The notes: generated by a model from the sequence alone, not told the origin. A stretch of DNA of 64,000 nt from Trinickia sp. Y13 (GCF_029522115.1 NZ_JAKWFK010000008.1:243748-307747), one strand, 5' to 3'. Counted from the stretch's first letter, positions 46,968 to 56,558 are shown. Numbers and translations: made by a program.

Positions 46968-47894
46968 ATGGATCGAATCGACGCTATGAAGGTGTTCGTC
47001 GCCGCCCTCGACGAGGGCAGCCTCGCGGGCGCGGGCCGCCGGCTGGGCCGCTCGCCCGCGGCGGTAAGTCGTGCCATTGCGTTTCTCGAGGCGCACACGG
47101 GCACCGCGCTGCTGTACCGCACGACGCGCACGGTGCGATTGAGCGAGGCGGGAGAGCGCTACGCGCAAGCGTGCCGGCGCATCCTGTCCGATCTCGAGGA
47201 AGCGGATCTGCTCGCGGCGAACGCGCATTCCGAGCCGCGAGGCTTGCTCGGTGTGACAGCCGCCGTGGCAGTAGGCGAAGAAGTGCTGAGCCCAATCGTC
47301 GACGCTTTTCTCGACCGCCACCCCGACGTGTCGATCCGTCTGCACCTACTCGACCGGCCCGTGAGCCTGATCGATGAAGGCATCGACCTGGCATTGCGGA
47401 TCGCGCATCTGCAGGACTCGACGCTCGTCGCGATTCCGGTGGGCGAGGTGAGGCGGGTGGTGGTCGCCTCGCCCGGCTACCTCGCCACGCATCCACCGAT
47501 CGTGACCCCCGCCGATCTCGCCAATCACGCCATCATTTCGATGACCCATTTCGGGCTCGATTCGTGGAGCTTTCCCGCAACGCGGCGCTCGGCGCTGCCG
47601 CAAGCCGTGCAGTTCGCGCCACGCTCGATCGTCAATACGATTCGCGCGGCGCTGGCTTCCGCCGTAGCCGGGCACGGCGTCACGCGCTTGTTTTCGTACC
47701 ACGTGGCAGAGCAAGTCAAGGCGGGAACGCTGAAAATCGTGCTGCGCGACAGCGAGCATGCGCCGATCCCCGTCAATCTCTTGACGCCGCATGGGCGACT
47801 TTCCGTGCCGAAGGTGCGCAGCTTCGTCGATTTCGCGGCGCCCCGCCTGCGCGACTACTTCAGCGAAGCGCGGCGAATCACAGCCGCCGATTGA
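46968..47894 (+). CDS. LysR-family transcriptional regulator
   Basis: A 308-residue regulator. The N-terminal helix-turn-helix (1-60) is MDRIDAMKVFVAALDEGSLAGAGRRLGRSPAAVSRAIAFLE, the LysR form; the effector domain (about 90-295) follows with LLGVTAAVAVGEEVLSPI. It lies 220 bp before an MFS efflux gene on the same strand and is probably its regulator. The stretch just before the start is a CCAAGCCCAAGCC simple repeat. Confidence 0.9.
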   Translation: MDRIDAMKVFVAALDEGSLAGAGRRLGRSPAAVSRAIAFLEAHTGTALLYRTTRTVRLSEAGERYAQACRRILSDLEEADLLAANAHSEPRGLLGVTAAVAVGEEVLSPIVDAFLDRHPDVSIRLHLLDRPVSLIDEGIDLALRIAHLQDSTLVAIPVGEVRRVVVASPGYLATHPPIVTPADLANHAIISMTHFGLDSWSFPATRRSALPQAVQFAPRSIVNTIRAALASAVAGHGVTRLFSYHVAEQVKAGTLKIVLRDSEHAPIPVNLLTPHGRLSVPKVRSFVDFAAPRLRDYFSEARRITAAD

Positions 47895-48113
47895 CCGGCT
47901 GCCGTTCGATCGATTCGCGGAAGAATGACTTACGCGCCGCGGCGATTCTCCCGCACCGCAACATCGGCTAGAGTGAGTTTCATCTTCATCGGATGCTTAA
48001 TTGCATCGGACCCAAGGGAGTCGCCACGCAGCACACCGCGTTCGCTTGGGCCGCGGACGGCGGCGCAATCGATCGCGTCGGCCCGTCGGCCGGTTTTTCA
48101 CGCGGAGCGCGAA

Positions 48114-49400
48114 ATGAACTCACCAGCCTCTTCTCCAATGGTTGCGCTCATCGAGCCGCATCCACACCAGCCGCGTCCACAGCCGCTCGGCTATGCCGAA
48201 CGCAACGCCCGGTATTGGCGTCGCAATCTAGCCGTCTGTGTGTTCGGCTCGTTCACGACGCTCGTGAGCCTGAGCATGCTGCTGCCGTTCTTGCCGCTCT
48301 ACGTGAGGCAACTCGGCGTCGACTCGCAGTCGGCGGTCATCCAATGGTCGGGCGTCGCATTTGGGGCGACATTCTTCGGCACCGCGCTGACCGCGCCGCT
48401 GTGGGGCCGCATGGCAGACCGCTTCGGACGTAAGCCCATGCTCGTTCGCGCAGCGATCGGGATGGCCGTGGTGATGTCGTTGATCGGTGTTGCCCACAAT
48501 GTTTACGAACTCGTCTCGTTGCGATTGATCGCCGGCCTGGTGGGCGGCTACGCATCGGCTTCGACGGTGATGGTAGGCACCCAGGCTCCGCACGAGCGCG
48601 CCGGATGGGCCCTTGGCATACTGTCGACGGGCGCCCTCGCGGGCAACCTCGTCGGTCCGCTGGTGGGCGGCATACTGCCGGACTGGATCGGCATTCGCGG
48701 GACGTTCTTCGCCGGTGGCGCGATGATCGCCGTCGCGGCGCTTTTGACCATCGCGCTCGTCAAGGAAGAGTTTCACCCGGAGCGCGACGCAAAAGCGCAG
48801 GCGCACGGCCACGCGGGCGCACCTGCGCGTCGCGCCAATTATGTCGTGATGGCGGCGCTGCTCGTCACGGCGATGATGGTGCTGCTCGCCAATATGTCGA
48901 TCGAGCCTATCATCACCCTGTATATCGGCGGGCTCGGCGTGGGCGCCGCCCATCTTGCGCGCGTGGCGGGCGTGGTTATGGCATGCTCGGCGCTCGGGAG
49001 CATGTTGACCGCCGCCCGCCTTGGCGCGCTGGCCGACCGCTTCGGAAGTTGGCGCGTGATCATCGCTTGCCTCGTGCTGACGGGACTCGCGATGGTGCCT
49101 CAGGCCTTCGTCACGCATTGGTGGCAACTCGCCGCGCTACGCGTGCTGATGGGCATGACGCTCGCGGGTCTGTTGCCGTCCATTGGCAAGCTGGCGCGGC
49201 AATCGGTAGATGAAAGCAGGAGAGGGCGGATGCTCGGTTATCTACAATCGGCGCAATTCAGCGGCCAGGTGGTGGGGCCGGTTATCGGCGGGGTGATCGG
49301 CGTTCATCTCGGCTTGCATGCGGTGTTCTTCGTCACGGGCGCGCTGCTGATCGCTTGCGGCGCGCTTGCGCAGTGGGCGCACCGCCGCGAGCGCGCCTGA
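48114..49400 (+). CDS. MFS multidrug efflux transporter (TetA/MdtG type)
   Basis: A 428-residue membrane protein with 12 helices. Motif A between helices 2 and 3 is GRMADRFGRKPML; the pseudo-copy in the second half is ARLGALADRFGSWR. Helix 5 has the drug-exporter pattern LVGPLVGGILPDWIG. It should export drugs or metabolites with proton exchange. The start at 48114 has GCGGAG 9 bp upstream; a longer frame starting at 47925 has no such site and lacks hydrophobic character. Confidence 0.88.
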   Translation: MNSPASSPMVALIEPHPHQPRPQPLGYAERNARYWRRNLAVCVFGSFTTLVSLSMLLPFLPLYVRQLGVDSQSAVIQWSGVAFGATFFGTALTAPLWGRMADRFGRKPMLVRAAIGMAVVMSLIGVAHNVYELVSLRLIAGLVGGYASASTVMVGTQAPHERAGWALGILSTGALAGNLVGPLVGGILPDWIGIRGTFFAGGAMIAVAALLTIALVKEEFHPERDAKAQAHGHAGAPARRANYVVMAALLVTAMMVLLANMSIEPIITLYIGGLGVGAAHLARVAGVVMACSALGSMLTAARLGALADRFGSWRVIIACLVLTGLAMVPQAFVTHWWQLAALRVLMGMTLAGLLPSIGKLARQSVDESRRGRMLGYLQSAQFSGQVVGPVIGGVIGVHLGLHAVFFVTGALLIACGALAQWAHRRERA

Positions 49401-49445
49401 CGGCGCAAACATGCTGAACTTTCCAACGGATTGGGGGAAAACGAC

Positions 49446-50546
49446 ATGAACACTCGAGCGGACAATCGTGCGTTGCTTCGCGAGCTAGGCATACAAAAGC
49501 CGATCATTCAGGCACCCATGGCCGGCGTGACGACGCCGGCGCTCGCGGCCGCGGTATCGAACGCGGGCGGCCTGGGCTCGCTCGGCGTGGCCGCGATGAC
49601 GGCGGAGAACGCGCGCCGCGCGATCCATCAAACGCGGGAGCTGACCGCGAAGCCGTTCAACGTCAACGTGTTTTGCCATCGCCCGGCCACGCCCGACGCC
49701 GAGGTGGAGCGCGCATGGCTCGCTTGGCTCGAGCCCGTCTTCCGGCAATACGACGCGACGCCGCCGCAATCGCTCTCCGAGATCTATACGAGCTTCGTCG
49801 TCGATAAAGCGATGCAGGCGATGTTGCAGGCGGAGAAACCGGCCGTGGTGAGCTTTCACTTCGGCTTGCCGCCCGACGCGGTCATCGCGGAACTCAAGCA
49901 TGCGGGCATCCGTTTGCTTGCGAGTGCGACCAATCTCGATGAAGCCGATGCGGCCGTGGAGGCGGGGGTCGACGCGATCGTCGCGCAAGGGATCGAAGCA
50001 GGCGGCCATCGCGGCTTGTTCGACACCACCGCGCGCGACGAGCGCCTCGGCACCTTCGCGCTGACGCGCCTTCTGGCGAGCCGATTGGAGGTGCCCGTGA
50101 TTGCGGCAGGCGGCATCATGGACGGCGCGGGGATCGCCGCCGCGCTCGCGCTCGGCGCGCAGGCGGCACAACTGGGCACGGCGTTCGTCGCTTGCCCGGA
50201 AACCTCGATCGACGAGGGCTACCGCCGCGCTTTGCTCGGCGATGCCGCGCGCTCGACCACTCTCACGGCGGCCATTTCCGGCCGCCTCGCACGCAGCATC
50301 GTCAATCGCTTCACTGCGTTGGGCGAGGACCCGCAGGCCCCGCGCACGCCGTCCTACCCGATCACCTATGACGCAGGCAAAGCCCTGAATGCAGCCGCGA
50401 AGGCCAAGGGGGAGTTCGGCTACGGCGCGCAATGGGCAGGCCAGGCGGCGCCGCTTGCGCGCGCGCTGCCTGCGGGCGAACTGGTGGCGCAGCTCGAGCG
50501 CGAAACGCGAGAGAGTATCGAGCGGTTGCGATCGGTATGGGGCTGA
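49446..50546 (+). CDS. NAD(P)H-flavin oxidoreductase / nitronate monooxygenase-like
   Basis: A 366-residue FMN TIM-barrel protein. The flavin-binding start is KPIIQAPMAGVTTPALAAAVSNAGGLGSLG. The phosphate-binding part is VIAAGGIMDGAGIAAALALGAQAAQLGTAF. The loop AQGIEAGGHRG contains the catalytic His of class I nitronate monooxygenases. It probably detoxifies alkyl nitronates or acts on a related substrate. It is 45 bp after the MFS gene on the same strand, so both may answer to the same LysR regulator. The ATG at 49446 is preferred over an upstream in-frame codon. Confidence 0.88.
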   Translation: MNTRADNRALLRELGIQKPIIQAPMAGVTTPALAAAVSNAGGLGSLGVAAMTAENARRAIHQTRELTAKPFNVNVFCHRPATPDAEVERAWLAWLEPVFRQYDATPPQSLSEIYTSFVVDKAMQAMLQAEKPAVVSFHFGLPPDAVIAELKHAGIRLLASATNLDEADAAVEAGVDAIVAQGIEAGGHRGLFDTTARDERLGTFALTRLLASRLEVPVIAAGGIMDGAGIAAALALGAQAAQLGTAFVACPETSIDEGYRRALLGDAARSTTLTAAISGRLARSIVNRFTALGEDPQAPRTPSYPITYDAGKALNAAAKAKGEFGYGAQWAGQAAPLARALPAGELVAQLERETRESIERLRSVWG

Positions 50547-50630
50547 ACGGGCTCACCGTTCTCCAATTCGCGTGGGCGGCATGACAACGGATCGACGACT
50601 CGTTCGAACGGAAACAAGCAGACCAAACGC

Positions 50631-51560
50631 ATGCAACGTAAATTCGACGATCTATTGCTGGGCAGCATCGAGCTTTTCTGCCTCGCGGCGGAATTGGGCA
50701 GCTTCACGCTGGCGGCCAATGCCGCGAGCGTCACGCCCGCGGCCGTAAGCCGATCGGTGGCGCGCCTCGAGGAGCGCCTCGGCGTGCGGCTGTTCGTCCG
50801 TACCACGCGCCAGATCCGCCTGACCGACGCCGGCCGGCGTTACTTCGAGCAGTGCAGGCTGGCCCTCTCGCAACTTGCGGACGCCGAGCGCGAAGTGACG
50901 GGGGAACAGACCACGCCGGCGGGCGTATTGCGCATCAGCATGCCTACGCCCTACGGGCACTATCGCGTGCTGCCGCTGCTACCGGCGTTTCGCGAGCGAT
51001 ATCCACAAGTGCAGGTCGAGACGCATCTGAGCAATCGCAACATCGACTTTGCGGAAGAGGGGTTCGATCTCGCGATACGGGGCCGCGCGCCCGCCGATTC
51101 GAGCCTCGTCGCGCGCAAGCTCGAAGACGCGGAAATGGTCGTGGTGGGCTCTCCCGCCTATCTGAAGCGCGCCGGCGTGCCGAAAACAATCGGGGACCTG
51201 CAGGCGCACGAATGCATACAGTTCGAATTGCCGAGCAGCGGGCGCCATATCGCCTGGAGCTTCGAGGGTTCGCGCGAAGAGGGCGACGTGCTGACGAGGG
51301 GAAGTTATACGACGTCGGGGGATGCGCTCGCCGGGGTAACGCTCGCGCGTGCCGGAGCGGGGTTGTTTCAAACCTATCGCTTCGTCGTAGCGGAAGACCT
51401 TGGTGAAGGCAGGCTGGTGGAGGTGTTGCGCGAAGCGGGCGGACGCACGCGGCCGTTCATTCTGCTGTATCCGCACGCACGTTATCTGACTTCGCGCGTG
51501 CGGGCTTTCGTCGACTTTCTGATGGAGGCGTTGGTCGAGCCTCCAGTGCATCAAGCCTGA
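50631..51560 (+). CDS. LysR-family transcriptional regulator
   Basis: A 309-residue regulator. The helix-turn-helix is GSIELFCLAAELGSFTLAANAASVTPAAVSRSVARLEERLG. The effector domain follows from about 92, with GVLRISMPTPYGHYRVLPLLPAFRERYP. The 3' end overlaps the convergent RidA gene by 10 bp. It may regulate the dehydrogenase-RidA pair or the upstream oxidoreductase; position does not decide. Confidence 0.9.
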   Translation: MQRKFDDLLLGSIELFCLAAELGSFTLAANAASVTPAAVSRSVARLEERLGVRLFVRTTRQIRLTDAGRRYFEQCRLALSQLADAEREVTGEQTTPAGVLRISMPTPYGHYRVLPLLPAFRERYPQVQVETHLSNRNIDFAEEGFDLAIRGRAPADSSLVARKLEDAEMVVVGSPAYLKRAGVPKTIGDLQAHECIQFELPSSGRHIAWSFEGSREEGDVLTRGSYTTSGDALAGVTLARAGAGLFQTYRFVVAEDLGEGRLVEVLREAGGRTRPFILLYPHARYLTSRVRAFVDFLMEALVEPPVHQA

Positions 51561-52015
51561 ACGATCTGAGCGATGACGACGAGCGCGACGGCTGCATTCG
51601 CGGGCAGTTGACTATGCGAGAACGCTGAACGCGCATGTCCCGACTTCTCGCCAAGCACGGCCGCGAAAAGGTCTGAAGCGCCATCGACGACGGCAGGCTG
51701 CTCGTAAAATCCCTCGGCGCAACTGACGTGCCCCTCGACGCGAACAATGTGATGCAGCCGCTCGAAACCGCCGAGATGCCGTGAAATCTGCGCCAGCACG
51801 TTGAGTGCGGCGAGTTCCGCGGCTTTGCGGCCCTGTTCGAGGGTCAAGTTTTCGCCGACCCGTCCAGCGAAAGCCATTTTCCCTTCTGACAGCGGCACTT
51901 GACCTGAAACGAAGAGCAGGTTTCCTGCTTCGCTGACAGCGGTGTAGCTGCCCAGCGGGTCGGGGGGGCTCGGCAATCGAAGCCCGAGCGTGGCGAGTTT
52001 CTCTTGGACGGACAT
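51551..52015 (-). CDS. RidA/YjgF-family protein
   Basis: A 154-residue protein of the long RidA subfamily. The family pattern is clear: GNLLFVSGQVPLSEGKMAFAGRVGENLTLEQGRKAAELAALNVLAQI. RidA itself deaminates reactive enamines; the usual Arg of the active site (R105 in E. coli, in an IPxRS context) is not seen here, where the end reads SAFSHSQLPANAAVALV. So it may be a divergent member without deaminase activity. It follows the dehydrogenase after 36 bp and is probably co-transcribed with it. Confidence 0.85.
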   Translation of the reverse strand: MSVQEKLATLGLRLPSPPDPLGSYTAVSEAGNLLFVSGQVPLSEGKMAFAGRVGENLTLEQGRKAAELAALNVLAQISRHLGGFERLHHIVRVEGHVSCAEGFYEQPAVVDGASDLFAAVLGEKSGHARSAFSHSQLPANAAVALVVIAQIVQA

Positions 52016-52051
52016 GGTCGACTCCTTGGGTATCGTGCGGCGCTCGATGGC

Positions 52052-52759
52052 TCAATGCCCGGCGCTCTGACCGCCGTCTACGTGCAGAATTTCGCCGGTC
52101 ACGAACGGGGCCGAGTCGAGATAGAGGATTGCGTTGACGACGTCGCTCATCTCGCCCATGCGCCCGACCGGGTGCAGTCCCGCGAGCGTCGCGTGCGATT
52201 CGACAGGATGCATCGGCGATTTGATCACGCCCGGCGCTACTGCATTGGCGCGGATACCCGAGCGCGCGTATTCGATTGCGAGCGAACGCGTCGCCGCGTT
52301 GAGCCCTCCCTTCGTCAACGACGCGAGCACCGACGGCACATTGCTGTTGGCCTGCTCGGCCAGCGTCGTGGTGACACTCACGATATGACCGCTGCCGTGC
52401 CTCTGCATCGCTTCTATGGCGCGCTGGGTAATGTGGAAGAAACCGTTCAGGTTGACGTTCAAAATGGCTGCATAGTCTTCGGCCGTGTACTGCGTGAACT
52501 GTTTAGCGATGAAGATGCCTGCGTTGTTGACGAGCGTATCGACGCGTCCGAAGTGTTCGATGGCGGCGTCGACCACGCGACGTGCCGTGGCCGCTTCGCC
52601 GATGTCCCCGGCGACCGCGATGTAATCCGGCTCGATTGCCGGTGTGATGGAACGTGCGTTGGCGACGACGCGATGGCCTTGCGCGCGGAACGCCTTGACG
52701 GTTTCAGCGCCGATGCCTTGCGAAGCGCCCGTGACGATGACGACTTTTGAAGTGCTCAT
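52052..52759 (-). CDS. Short-chain dehydrogenase lacking the catalytic Tyr
   Basis: A 235-residue SDR. The cofactor motif TGASQGIGAE (10-19) and the NNAG motif (78-81) are normal, so NAD(P) binding is expected. The catalytic site is unusual: K150 is present, but the Tyr four residues earlier is Ala146 (context PSVLASLTKGG), and the usual Ser position is Thr (SVTTTLAE). The family is otherwise intact to the end (FVTGEILHVDGG). It may be a non-catalytic or altered SDR of a known subgroup with the same LASLTKGG motif. Likely one operon with the RidA gene. Confidence 0.85.
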   Translation of the reverse strand: MSTSKVVIVTGASQGIGAETVKAFRAQGHRVVANARSITPAIEPDYIAVAGDIGEAATARRVVDAAIEHFGRVDTLVNNAGIFIAKQFTQYTAEDYAAILNVNLNGFFHITQRAIEAMQRHGSGHIVSVTTTLAEQANSNVPSVLASLTKGGLNAATRSLAIEYARSGIRANAVAPGVIKSPMHPVESHATLAGLHPVGRMGEMSDVVNAILYLDSAPFVTGEILHVDGGQSAGH

Positions 52760-53178
52760 GGTTTCTCTCACAGTTGATTGATCCGGCCGGCTGGCCGTGC
52801 GAATCGGTGGATCCGATGGAGAAGCACTGTAGGCGTATCGGCCGCGGAATCGAACACACACGGTGGACAAAGAGTCTTGCGTCGCGGGAACAAATGGAAC
52901 ACGTGCGGCGGCGTTCGGCTGAAGCAGATTCGGTGGCCGCTGCCCAAGCCGTGCCGATGCGAGTCCGGCCGGTCCGGTGGCCCGTCGCGCGGCCCCCCGC
53001 CCGGATACCTTTTCGTTTCGCTGAACATTCATTCGCGCGGTCGAACACTTCTTCGCCGCGCCACGGCTCACTTCGCCTCGGCCCGTGACCCCTCTGGCAC
53101 GATGTCGCATCATTGCTCGCCTCGCCGCATTACCTTGAGCCAGTTGGGTTGCGGTATATCCATCGACCAGGTAAATAA
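52760..53178. other. Divergent region between SDR and LOG-effector genes
   Basis: About 420 bp. The right half carries the first PIP-box promoter (53052-53113), listed separately. The left half should hold the SDR promoter; a run of mixed short frames here has no coding look. Confidence 0.5.
53052..53113 (+). promoter_or_regulatory. PIP box / hrpII box promoter, LOG-protein gene
   Basis: TTCGC (53052-53056), N15 and TTCGC (53072-53076) form a perfect plant-inducible-promoter box. The -10 hexamer CATCAT (53108-53113, YANNNT) follows after 31 nt, the spacing used by HrpB/HrpX-activated promoters. The ATG is 65 bp further on. The sequence from the -10 to about 60 nt downstream resembles that of the VWA-gene promoter. 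Confidence 0.8.
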
Positions 53179-56100
53179 ATGACATTCAACATCCGCAGGG
53201 CACTCCATCTCACGAACGCCGATCAACCGAACCGACCAGCGGCCACGGACCCAACGACATCGACATCAGAGGGCGGCCCGTCTAACTCGGCGAACGTCTT
53301 GTCGGCTCTGACAAGACCATTGCGGCCACTGCAGAGCGCCCGTATTCGGAATCGCACTCCACTGAACGACGACGTTCAAACGCGCGTAACGAAAGCGCGC
53401 ATCGCACGCGCACGCGACGTATTCCGTACGCTGATCGACGAGTCGAGCAACAACAAGCCGCACATCGAATCGAACGAAACATGGGTGACCGATCTGCTCG
53501 ACCGGATGAAGGCTGGCAATCACCTGGTTCAAAATGGCGCGGAATACGTCAACCGCGACGGTCTCGATACCAACCACATCTACACGCGCTGGAACGAACT
53601 TTCCGGTGACACGGTTCAGGCGGCTCGCGAAGCGAAGAACTTATTCCCTTCGTTAGATATCGTCGTTCCCGGCTACCGAGGCCGCAAGCCTGACGAACGT
53701 CGACGCCTCAAGCAACTCAAAGCCGCGGACGCGATCGTATTGGCCGAAGGCGATTTGCATGCGCCACATCAGATCATCGAGGCGCTACACCATCTGCGCT
53801 CCGGTAAGGTCAAGAACACGCCGCTGGTCGTCAGCGAGCCGGTGCTCGAGTTTTACCAGCCGCTGTGGGAAGGGCTATTCGGTCCAGTTCCGCAGGACAC
53901 GACGGCTAGCGCTTTCTATAAGAAGCAGCTCCAACAATGGATACGCGGCGGCAAAAACAGCGACCGCAATGCTGTGGTGCTAACGCCGAAATCTCTGTAT
54001 GACATCTTTGACAGCGATATCAAGGCGGCGCAACACGCCTCGCCTCCGTCCGCAATCGCATCTGCACTTCAATCGGTCAGGCGTTCGGATCCGTTTGCCA
54101 TAGAGACCGAGCAACTCGTCATCCCGCAGCTGTATATCGGGACGACCAAGGAAGACAAGGCCGAGCATTGGCGCGCCAGCATCAACGGAAAAGATGTCGA
54201 CGTTCGCCTTTTGATGGAAGGCATCGACATTCTCGGCGAGCCGGAGGAGCGGCACGGAACATATATGGCCAACGCGCGCGGCACCGTCGGCGATGAACTT
54301 GCGCGCCACGCGAGGTTCGCGCGTTATCCGTGGGCGTTTGGATCGATGTCGAGAAGAGCGCACCCGCAAGCGGCGGCGAGCGCGCACCCTGTGAACTCCG
54401 GCAAGGCGCAGTCCTATATCGAAACGATTCAGCAGGTGCTGCAAGGCCAACATCGCGATTTGAGCCGAGACGCGTTTCTGCAGCGGCTGAAGTCACAGGG
54501 CGTCGATGTCGCGCGTGGGGACAAGCTCTTTTTCATGAGTGACGACCGCGGCTTCGAAGTTCCCGAGTGGGACAAAATCGAGCCGTATTTTGACGCGAAG
54601 ACCAAGCAGGCAGCCCTGGCGCTCATCGCCGAGAAAGTGGGCGGCCAGGATACGAAGCTGCAGGCGGTGCCGGGTGTCGAGTCGACATGGTGGATCAATG
54701 CGGCCGGCGGCGTCGAGCAGTTGATGAAGCATTTCGCGGACGCGTTTGACGCATACGAGCAAGCGACCGGAGAAAAGCTCTCGCGTAGGACGACCAGCGT
54801 CGTTGCCGCCAGCTTGGTCGGAATGGACCTTGCGACGGGCAACGCCCAGGTGCGCAATTTCACGGGCGCTTCGACCTACGAGATCCGGCGTCCGGAGCAG
54901 GGCAAGCGCGCCGATACGACGGAGTGCTGGTTCGTGCCGATGGAGAACAATCCTGGCGGATATTCGATCCAGCAGTTCATGGATGGCGAGCCTGGCGTTC
55001 CCGACTTCGAAGCATTGCAGCCATGGGTCAAGGCAGGGCGAGCCATGGAAGCCGCAGGCCTCGTCTTTCACAACGCGCGCGGCAAAGAGCGTGTCGCCGA
55101 TTATCGGATCGACTTCGCCGGCGAAGCGGATGTGGCACGCGGCCAGGCACTGCAGCGACAAGTCGACGACTATGTCGCGCAGGGGCTTCGCACAACGCCG
55201 AACAAGAGCGGGTCGGTTCAAGAAAAGGGCGGCGCCCAGCGTGCGTTGCACACGCCCTATCGCGACATGTTCGTCCGCTCGAGCTTCGACCCGTACGACA
55301 TTCTCGAACGCGTAGATCGATCGGACGCGATCGTCTTCGATTCTGCGCCCTCGTCGAAGGCGGGCCAAGCCAAGCTCTTCTACGACTACTTTTCGGCGTT
55401 GGTCTTCAAGAGCCTGCATCCGGACTATGCGGGGATGCAGGTGCTGGTCAATGCCAACGATCCTCAGTTGAAGATCCTGGGCGAGTTGGTGGACGTGCAG
55501 CACACATACGGTCTCAGTCAGGAACTCGTGACGATGGCTAAGCCCTATCGCAACCAGCAAGATGCGATGAGGTTGTTGCAACGGCATTGGAACGGCTATG
55601 AACGCGTCCGCTTATCCGCCGGTGGGCCGGCGCAAGCGGAAGGCAAGTTCGATCTCGATGGCGCGATTGCAGGTGGACGCGAGAGTGCACCGCCGAGCGT
55701 GGTGGTGTTGGCCTCCGGCAAGGCGGAGCAGCCGGGACTGGTCGGCGAAGCCAAGGCGGTGGCCGAATGGATCGCGCAAAGCGGATTCGACGCGCGTACC
55801 GGTGGCGGTGCGAAGGGCTTGATGGGTGCGGTGACCAAGTACTTCAAGGCGGCGAACCATGACCTTGGCAATGACGGACGAATCGCCGGTGTCAGCACCG
55901 ACATGGTCATCGGCAAGGAAACCGCGAAGAACGAGTTGCCGAAGGATCTCGACGTTCCGTATGTCACGCGCGATATCGTCTCGCGCATGGCATTGTTGTT
56001 CGGCGCCGATATGGGCGTTTTTCTGGCAGGCGGCATCGGCACCGCGCAGGAAATCGGTTTCGCGATCGCGCTGAAAGCCGCGGGTCATCCGCTGACCAAG

Positions 56101-56415
56101 GACAAACCGATGGTCCTGATCAATTCGCTCATGCCCGATGGCAGACGGCTCGCGGACGGCTATATGGAGTTCTTTGGCGCCGCGGACAAGTCGTTGATCA
56201 CACGAGCGGAACGGATTGCGAAGGGACGGAAAATCCTGGGCGATATGGGCGTGCACGTGATCGAAGCGGGCGCCGACGACGTCGATGAAACCGTCAAGCA
56301 GGAATCGACGCGGATCGCGCAAGCTTCTGGGATTCCCTCGCGCCGCGTTCGAGGCGATTCTACAGCCGCAACATCGGCAACGTCGAGAGCGGATGCGGAA
56401 GCCGAAACGGCGTGA
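53179..56415 (+). CDS. Large LOG-domain protein, candidate type III effector
   Basis: A 1078-residue protein without a Sec signal or membrane helices. The N-terminal 60 residues are polar and rich in Thr, Ser, Pro and Asn, as in type III signals. Residues about 838-1036 are a LOG-type (lysine-decarboxylase-like) Rossmann domain. It has the start VVVLASGKAEQPG, the loop TGGGAKGLMGAV and the phosphate motif AGGIGTAQE (950-958; canonical PGGxGTxxE), with Arg in VSRMALLFGADMG before it. LOG enzymes release cytokinin base from its riboside monophosphate. Two further segments (about 155-260, AADAIVLAEGDLHAPHQIIE; about 705-800, RSDAIVFDSAPSSKAGQ) look like degenerate halves of the same fold. The gene follows a perfect PIP box. 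Delivery into a host is inferred. Confidence 0.8.
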   Translation: MTFNIRRALHLTNADQPNRPAATDPTTSTSEGGPSNSANVLSALTRPLRPLQSARIRNRTPLNDDVQTRVTKARIARARDVFRTLIDESSNNKPHIESNETWVTDLLDRMKAGNHLVQNGAEYVNRDGLDTNHIYTRWNELSGDTVQAAREAKNLFPSLDIVVPGYRGRKPDERRRLKQLKAADAIVLAEGDLHAPHQIIEALHHLRSGKVKNTPLVVSEPVLEFYQPLWEGLFGPVPQDTTASAFYKKQLQQWIRGGKNSDRNAVVLTPKSLYDIFDSDIKAAQHASPPSAIASALQSVRRSDPFAIETEQLVIPQLYIGTTKEDKAEHWRASINGKDVDVRLLMEGIDILGEPEERHGTYMANARGTVGDELARHARFARYPWAFGSMSRRAHPQAAASAHPVNSGKAQSYIETIQQVLQGQHRDLSRDAFLQRLKSQGVDVARGDKLFFMSDDRGFEVPEWDKIEPYFDAKTKQAALALIAEKVGGQDTKLQAVPGVESTWWINAAGGVEQLMKHFADAFDAYEQATGEKLSRRTTSVVAASLVGMDLATGNAQVRNFTGASTYEIRRPEQGKRADTTECWFVPMENNPGGYSIQQFMDGEPGVPDFEALQPWVKAGRAMEAAGLVFHNARGKERVADYRIDFAGEADVARGQALQRQVDDYVAQGLRTTPNKSGSVQEKGGAQRALHTPYRDMFVRSSFDPYDILERVDRSDAIVFDSAPSSKAGQAKLFYDYFSALVFKSLHPDYAGMQVLVNANDPQLKILGELVDVQHTYGLSQELVTMAKPYRNQQDAMRLLQRHWNGYERVRLSAGGPAQAEGKFDLDGAIAGGRESAPPSVVVLASGKAEQPGLVGEAKAVAEWIAQSGFDARTGGGAKGLMGAVTKYFKAANHDLGNDGRIAGVSTDMVIGKETAKNELPKDLDVPYVTRDIVSRMALLFGADMGVFLAGGIGTAQEIGFAIALKAAGHPLTKDKPMVLINSLMPDGRRLADGYMEFFGAADKSLITRAERIAKGRKILGDMGVHVIEAGADDVDETVKQESTRIAQASGIPSRRVRGDSTAATSATSRADAEAETA

Positions 56416-56558
56416 TGATGAAAGCCGGGCGGACAACTCGCATCTGAGCGAGGCCCGGTGCACGAATGAGTATTGGGCGGGAGGCTGACGGCTCCATGCC
56501 AGCGCTCTGTGACACAGCCCGTTCGAGCTCGTTGCAAACGATGCTCAACGATGCCAAG

